Of a DNA stretch of 36,749 bases, positions 34,279-36,749 are shown piece by piece. The notes below the pieces were generated by a model that had not been told where the DNA came from, did no database searches, and saw only the letters and a list, made by a program, of their open reading frames with translations. This DNA is from Streptococcus australis. GTDB taxonomy: Bacteria > Bacillota > Bacilli > Lactobacillales > Streptococcaceae. Each line of letters begins with the position of its first letter. Positions within the stretch are counted from its first letter, which is position 1. The DNA lies in assembly GCF_019930045.1 (NCBI RefSeq), contig NZ_JAHZQQ010000017.1:1-36749 (forward strand), read 5' to 3'. Position numbers and translations under genes: made by a program.

Positions 34279-34772
34279 CCGATATATCTTAAAGTTATTG
34301 CAGGAGATGAATGATTGAATAAATCCATGAGCATTGCCACATCTTTGGTCTTTTTGTAGTAGTGATAACCGAATGTCTTTCTCATCGAGTGTGTCCCGAT
34401 ATTTTCAATTCCACATTCGATTGCAGCTGTCTTCAATATCCAGTCAACTGTTCGTCTATCGAGTGGTTTGTTTTTACCTATCCGACTTTGGAATAGATAA
34501 TGATGCAGTGGTTTGTCTTTGATGTACTCTCTGATTTCTTTCTTCAAAGTCTTCGTCATTTTGAGTTGCTTGCGCTTCCCAGTCTTCTGCTCCTTGACTT
34601 TGATATACCATCCTTGCACATCTTTGACTCTCACTTGTAGGATATCTCCCACACGCAGCCCGGAATTTATTCCAAACAAAAAGAGTAGATAGTTCCTTTC
34701 ATTCCACTCTCTCAGATATTCCTTCATCGCTTGGATGTCATCCTTGTCCCTGATTGGGTCCACAATGTTCAT
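34230..34772 (-). CDS. Minimal tyrosine recombinase (catalytic domain only)
   Basis: This 180-residue protein is a complete tyrosine-recombinase catalytic domain: R40 (GLRVGD), K63 (beta-hairpin lysine), H128-x-x-R131 (THSMRKT), H154 (FNHSS) and the nucleophile Y163 (TLRYIG). The N-terminal core-binding and arm-binding domains of a phage integrase are missing. It lies between the late regulator and the packaging genes, far from the expected integrase at the other prophage end, so it is not the ssrA integrase. It could resolve or invert a local site, or act as a DNA-binding regulator. The start is ATG 34772 behind AAGGAGGTGA. Confidence 0.85.
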   Translation of the reverse strand: MNIVDPIRDKDDIQAMKEYLREWNERNYLLFLFGINSGLRVGDILQVRVKDVQGWYIKVKEQKTGKRKQLKMTKTLKKEIREYIKDKPLHHYLFQSRIGKNKPLDRRTVDWILKTAAIECGIENIGTHSMRKTFGYHYYKKTKDVAMLMDLFNHSSPAITLRYIGIRQDQRDKAMSNFDL

Positions 34773-34791
34773 TGACTCACCTCCTTCCAAG

Positions 34792-34826
34792 GTAAAAATA
34801 AAAAGCCAGCTTGTGCTGACTTGGCT
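34792..34826 (-). terminator. Terminator behind the phage tRNA
   Basis: On the minus strand AGCC...CAGC-ACAA-GCTG-GCT forms a bulged hairpin (34826-34804) followed by TTTTTATTTTTA. It starts 4 nt after the tRNA 3' end and ends before the recombinase ribosome site. Confidence 0.6.
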
Positions 34827-34830
34827 GATA

Positions 34831-34903
34831 TTAGGAGTACAGGATTCGAACCTGTGACACGCCGGTCATAACCCGACCGCTCTTCCAATTGAGCTAACTC
34901 CCA
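34831..34903 (-). tRNA. Phage-encoded tRNA-Ile (anticodon UAU)
   Basis: The 73-nt sequence folds completely: acceptor TGGGAGT with ACTCCTA and discriminator A, D stem GCTC/GAGC, anticodon stem GTCGG/CCGGC with loop GTTATGA (U33, anticodon UAU, G37), and T arm ACAGG-TTCGAAT-CCTGT. CCA is not encoded. UAU reads AUA, which bacteria normally read with a lysidine-modified CAU tRNA. G37 is unusual, because anticodons ending in U normally have A37 (t6A). The tRNA lies between the late regulator and the recombinase, with a promoter-like sequence upstream and a terminator downstream. Confidence 0.85.
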
Positions 34904-34949
34904 ACCCGTTTCATAAGGATCCATCGGTTCGGTTTTACCCGATAATACA

Positions 34950-34958
34950 ATTTTAGCA
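34950..34958 (-). promoter_or_regulatory. Possible extended -10 promoter before the phage tRNA
   Basis: On the minus strand TGC-TAAAAT lies 47 nt upstream of the tRNA, in the gap behind the late-regulator gene. No clear -35 is visible. Confidence 0.35.
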
Positions 34959-34997
34959 CCCTTTTTTTGAAATTTTTCCACGATTTCAGTCGAATTT

Positions 34998-35447
34998 TTA
35001 ACTTTTTTCCAAATTTATTTTAAATTTGCTGTTGGCCGACAATTCAAAGATCTTCTTTTCAAGTTTGTTAAAGAACGGTTCAATAACTTCTTTGTAGGTC
35101 AATGACTTGCTACAATGCAAGTATTTGATTGATGCTCCCTCAACTGTCAGAGTTCCGTCAATATAGATTGCTTTGATTGCAGTCCATTCGTTTTCTGGAG
35201 TTAAAATCTTGACTGAAGAAATGGCTTCTTTCATCAATTCGAGTCGATGCAATTCTGGATCTGACTCTTTCTTGATGATGTCTGATAATGCTTTCGGAGT
35301 AACTGTCTTGTTACTCTTGATGCCAGTGTTAGGATCAGAAGGCTTCCAAGGCACTTCGATTTCTTCGATTCGGTCCTTGATTTCCTTGTCAAATGGATAT
35401 TGTTTCAGTGCCAGGATAAGATATCCATAGCGACTTCGTAGGTTCAT
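34998..35447 (-). CDS. RinA/ArpU-type late transcription regulator
   Basis: This 149-residue protein begins MNLRSRYGYLILALKQYPFD, a start common to the regulators that switch on late genes in streptococcal and lactococcal phages (DUF722/RinA/ArpU-like group). A helical middle (LHRLELMKEAISSV) is followed by sigma-like helix-turn-helix features (EWTAIKAIYIDG, VEGASIKYLHCSKSLTYKEVI). It lies at the end of the middle region just before the late module, which fits. The ATG overlaps the stop of the 53-residue gene by 4 nt. Confidence 0.7.
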   Translation of the reverse strand: MNLRSRYGYLILALKQYPFDKEIKDRIEEIEVPWKPSDPNTGIKSNKTVTPKALSDIIKKESDPELHRLELMKEAISSVKILTPENEWTAIKAIYIDGTLTVEGASIKYLHCSKSLTYKEVIEPFFNKLEKKIFELSANSKFKINLEKS

Positions 35448-35605
35448 TCAATCACCTCTCTTTTAAAAATTTCAATCATGCCTGTCAGTGTCGCTCTGTA
35501 TGCCAAGGCTTCATTCAATGTTTCGAACTCTGTATCATTCGCTCTCGCTGGATGAGTCCCTTCCCACATGCAGTGGCCTTCATACTGTCTTACAACATAT
35601 GTCAT
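35444..35605 (-). CDS. 53-residue phage protein between MazG-like and late-regulator genes
   Basis: This short gene is well supported: it has AGGAGG six nt before the ATG, overlaps the MazG-like stop by 4 nt (ATGA) and the late-regulator start by 4 nt (ATGA), so three genes are chained. The protein starts MTYVVRQYEGHCMWEGTHP and ends MIEIFKREVIE; it contains FETLNEALAYRATLTG, a helix typical of small phage proteins whose role is unknown. Confidence 0.75.
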   Translation of the reverse strand: MTYVVRQYEGHCMWEGTHPARANDTEFETLNEALAYRATLTGMIEIFKREVIE

Positions 35606-35997
35606 TTGATGTCCTCCTGTTTAACGAAGACACCATTGACCATTTTCCCTTTCCGGTCCTTAATTTCTTCGTAAGCAGCTCGAAGACATTCTTCTACCGT
35701 TAAATTGTAAGTCCCCCCAATATTTGCGATGCTATCCGTGATAGCTGCCAAATCTTGTTCAGGCCAAAATCTTGGACGATCTGCAAGTTGGCTGATGTGA
35801 CGCAATGTAAATTTAAGGCAACTATCAACATCTTTCAAATGCCGTTCGTTGAATAGTCCGACAGATGTTCTATTCAGTGCATCTTTGATTTTAATATTTT
35901 CTTGCTGGCAAAAGATAATCATGACAACCATCATATCACCGATGGAGTCTTTGATTTGATCAACATTGTTTTTTAGATGACCTTGGACTAATTCCCC
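35602..35997 (-). pseudogene. 5'-truncated MazG-like gene
   Basis: The readable product from ATG 35934 (110 residues) carries the second half of a phage MazG-like NTP pyrophosphatase: MMVVMIIFCQQENIKI and the closing AYEEIKDRKGKMVNGVFVKQ. Homology-like sequence goes on upstream without a start codon (GELVQGHLKNN...IKDSIGD) up to a stop at 35998-36000. There the sequence becomes yopX, so the first 40 or so residues with the first metal-binding glutamates are missing. An alternative is a -1 shift at the AAGGGG run at the end of yopX, which would fuse the two proteins. Without the N-terminal part the enzyme should be inactive. Confidence 0.6.
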
Positions 35998-36341
35998 TTA
36001 CAATTTTCGATACAGTCGAATAGATTATCCCAGACTTCTTTTCCTGTTCGGGTATCAATTAACTTAAACATCCCATTTTCTAGGATAATCATCGCTCTGC
36101 CACTGTCTTCGAACTCATCCCAATATGTCCAAAGAATGATATCATTCTCAAAGAGTTCCTCCCCAACGTCATCTGTGAAACCTGTGGATTGCATGAGGTG
36201 AAGATCATTATTTACTATCCATTCGTTGTCGCAAGAGTCCTCATCAATTATCCAAATATCACCATTCCCAACCATTACTTCATCTGGTTGATACATACGT
36301 GTGTATGAACTGCTATCATACGCTCTAAATTTTGGAATCAT
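35988..36341 (-). CDS. YopX-family phage protein
   Basis: This 117-residue protein begins MIPKFRAYDSSSYTRMY and contains the diagnostic MQSTGFTDDVGEELFENDII, the core of the YopX family found in many Gram-positive phages; function unknown. The protein ends DCIENCKGN, whereas relatives usually go on with a short tail, so it may lack its last residues at the junction with the MazG-like sequence. AAGGAGG precedes the ATG; the start lies within the end of the upstream gene. Confidence 0.85.
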   Translation of the reverse strand: MIPKFRAYDSSSYTRMYQPDEVMVGNGDIWIIDEDSCDNEWIVNNDLHLMQSTGFTDDVGEELFENDIILWTYWDEFEDSGRAMIILENGMFKLIDTRTGKEVWDNLFDCIENCKGN

Positions 36342-36749
36342 CTTGCGCCTCCTTAGCCTTTGGATACAGAATTTTCATGTCAAAACCACTGCTTATAAAC
36401 TTTTCTGTCAGTTCTTCGTCAACCCCATTTCCTAAGCAGTGATAGACTACATTTACATTAATATCTGCACCTAAATATTTTTCTAACCGTGTGCGATTTT
36501 CTACGTAGAAAGCAATATTTCTCTTCTGTTGCTGATAAGGTCTAGCTTTGGCAATGTCCCTAGTGCACCACATCAAGACTTTTTTGATTATGTCTATCTT
36601 TGTGCCACAGCCAACGAGAGAAAAGTATGTATTGGTTTTAGGTATAAGAATAACTTCAAGGTTGCGATTTATGGGTAGTGTACAATAAGTTGTGTAAACA
36701 CAAAAAGGAATAAATCCTGTATAGTAGAGTTGCAACACATTTACTAGAA
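36325..36749 (-). CDS. Unknown phage protein, probably running off the window
   Basis: The reading frame is open from the stop at 36325 to the window edge. The last 100 residues look coding (KTNTYFSLVGCGTKIDIIKK, NRTRLEKYLGADINVNVVYH, SSGFDMKILYPKAKEAQDD), but I do not recognise a family. GTG at 36738 is the first possible start and has no good ribosome site, so the gene may begin outside the window. The region 36690-36703 contains a perfect inverted repeat that could instead mark a control region with a later start. Confidence 0.5.
   Translation of the reverse strand, partial: LVNVLQLYYTGFIPFCVYTTYCTLPINRNLEVILIPKTNTYFSLVGCGTKIDIIKKVLMWCTRDIAKARPYQQQKRNIAFYVENRTRLEKYLGADINVNVVYHCLGNGVDEELTEKFISSGFDMKILYPKAKEAQDDSKI

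Larger units (their letters stand above)
13352..36749 (-). mobile_element. Siphovirus prophage (HK97-type head), right part outside the window
   Basis: From the ssrA attachment core to the window edge all genes are phage genes in one direction: packaging, head, tail, lysis and adhesion modules in the classical order. The integration and immunity genes and the inner attachment site are not in the window. Terminases, capsid, portal, protease, tape measure, holin and endolysin are all full-length, so the structural half looks intact; visible lesions are the broken BppU-like gene (14155-14665) and the truncated MazG-like gene (35602-35997). Confidence 0.93.

Noticed and set aside
34769..34981. 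Open frame of 70 codons on the minus strand between recombinase and late regulator
   Set aside because: It runs through the whole phage tRNA and its terminator; the stretch VTGSNPVLL is the usual translation of a tRNA T arm. No ribosome site.

Overview
The window is a piece of a Streptococcus chromosome (mitis/sanguinis-type by gene content and protein sequence; I cannot fix the species) that runs from host housekeeping genes on the left into a prophage that fills the right two thirds and continues past the end of the window. Apart from one manganese exporter gene, everything is read on the minus strand.

Host part, about 1-13350. Reading on the minus strand there are four blocks: a DUF2130 gene followed by a GNAT acetyltransferase and an alpha/beta hydrolase; pcrA (helicase); lepB-like, pyk and pfkA (a glycolysis block with a signal-peptidase relative behind it); and dnaE (DNA polymerase III alpha). 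mntE (CDF-family Mn exporter) is the single plus-strand gene and converges with lepB on a shared bidirectional terminator. Left of the prophage lies tRNA-Ser(GGA). Between it and the prophage is a 17-bp copy of the 3' end of tmRNA (ssrA) followed by an intrinsic terminator. I read this as the outer attachment site of a prophage integrated in ssrA. The functional tmRNA gene should lie beyond the right edge of the window.

Prophage, 13352 to beyond 36749. It is a siphovirus with an HK97-type head and a long tail. In transcription order (right to left): the end of the early/middle region (unknown protein, YopX, a 5'-truncated MazG-like gene, a 53-residue protein, a RinA/ArpU-type late regulator); a phage tRNA with anticodon UAU; a 180-residue tyrosine recombinase without an arm-binding domain; a repeat-rich intergenic control region; HNH nuclease, a GC-rich candidate cos region, small and large terminase; portal, ClpP-like protease, capsid; connector and tail-completion proteins; major tail protein; tail chaperones gpG/gpGT made by a -1 frameshift; tape measure, distal tail protein, tail-spike/hub protein; DUF1366 and small proteins; holin and CHAP-SH3b endolysin. 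After the endolysin comes a broken baseplate-upper-protein-like gene and a probable receptor-binding protein. Many late genes overlap by 1-8 nt, consistent with one translationally coupled operon, with intrinsic hairpins at three internal points.

Best leads: the cluster of AATTAGACA repeats around the 3' end of the small recombinase gene; the phage tRNA-Ile(UAU) with its own promoter and terminator; the signal peptidase relative that lacks both catalytic residues; and the displaced, frameshifted adhesion cassette next to the attachment site. No CRISPR array, insertion sequence or obvious new defence system is visible.
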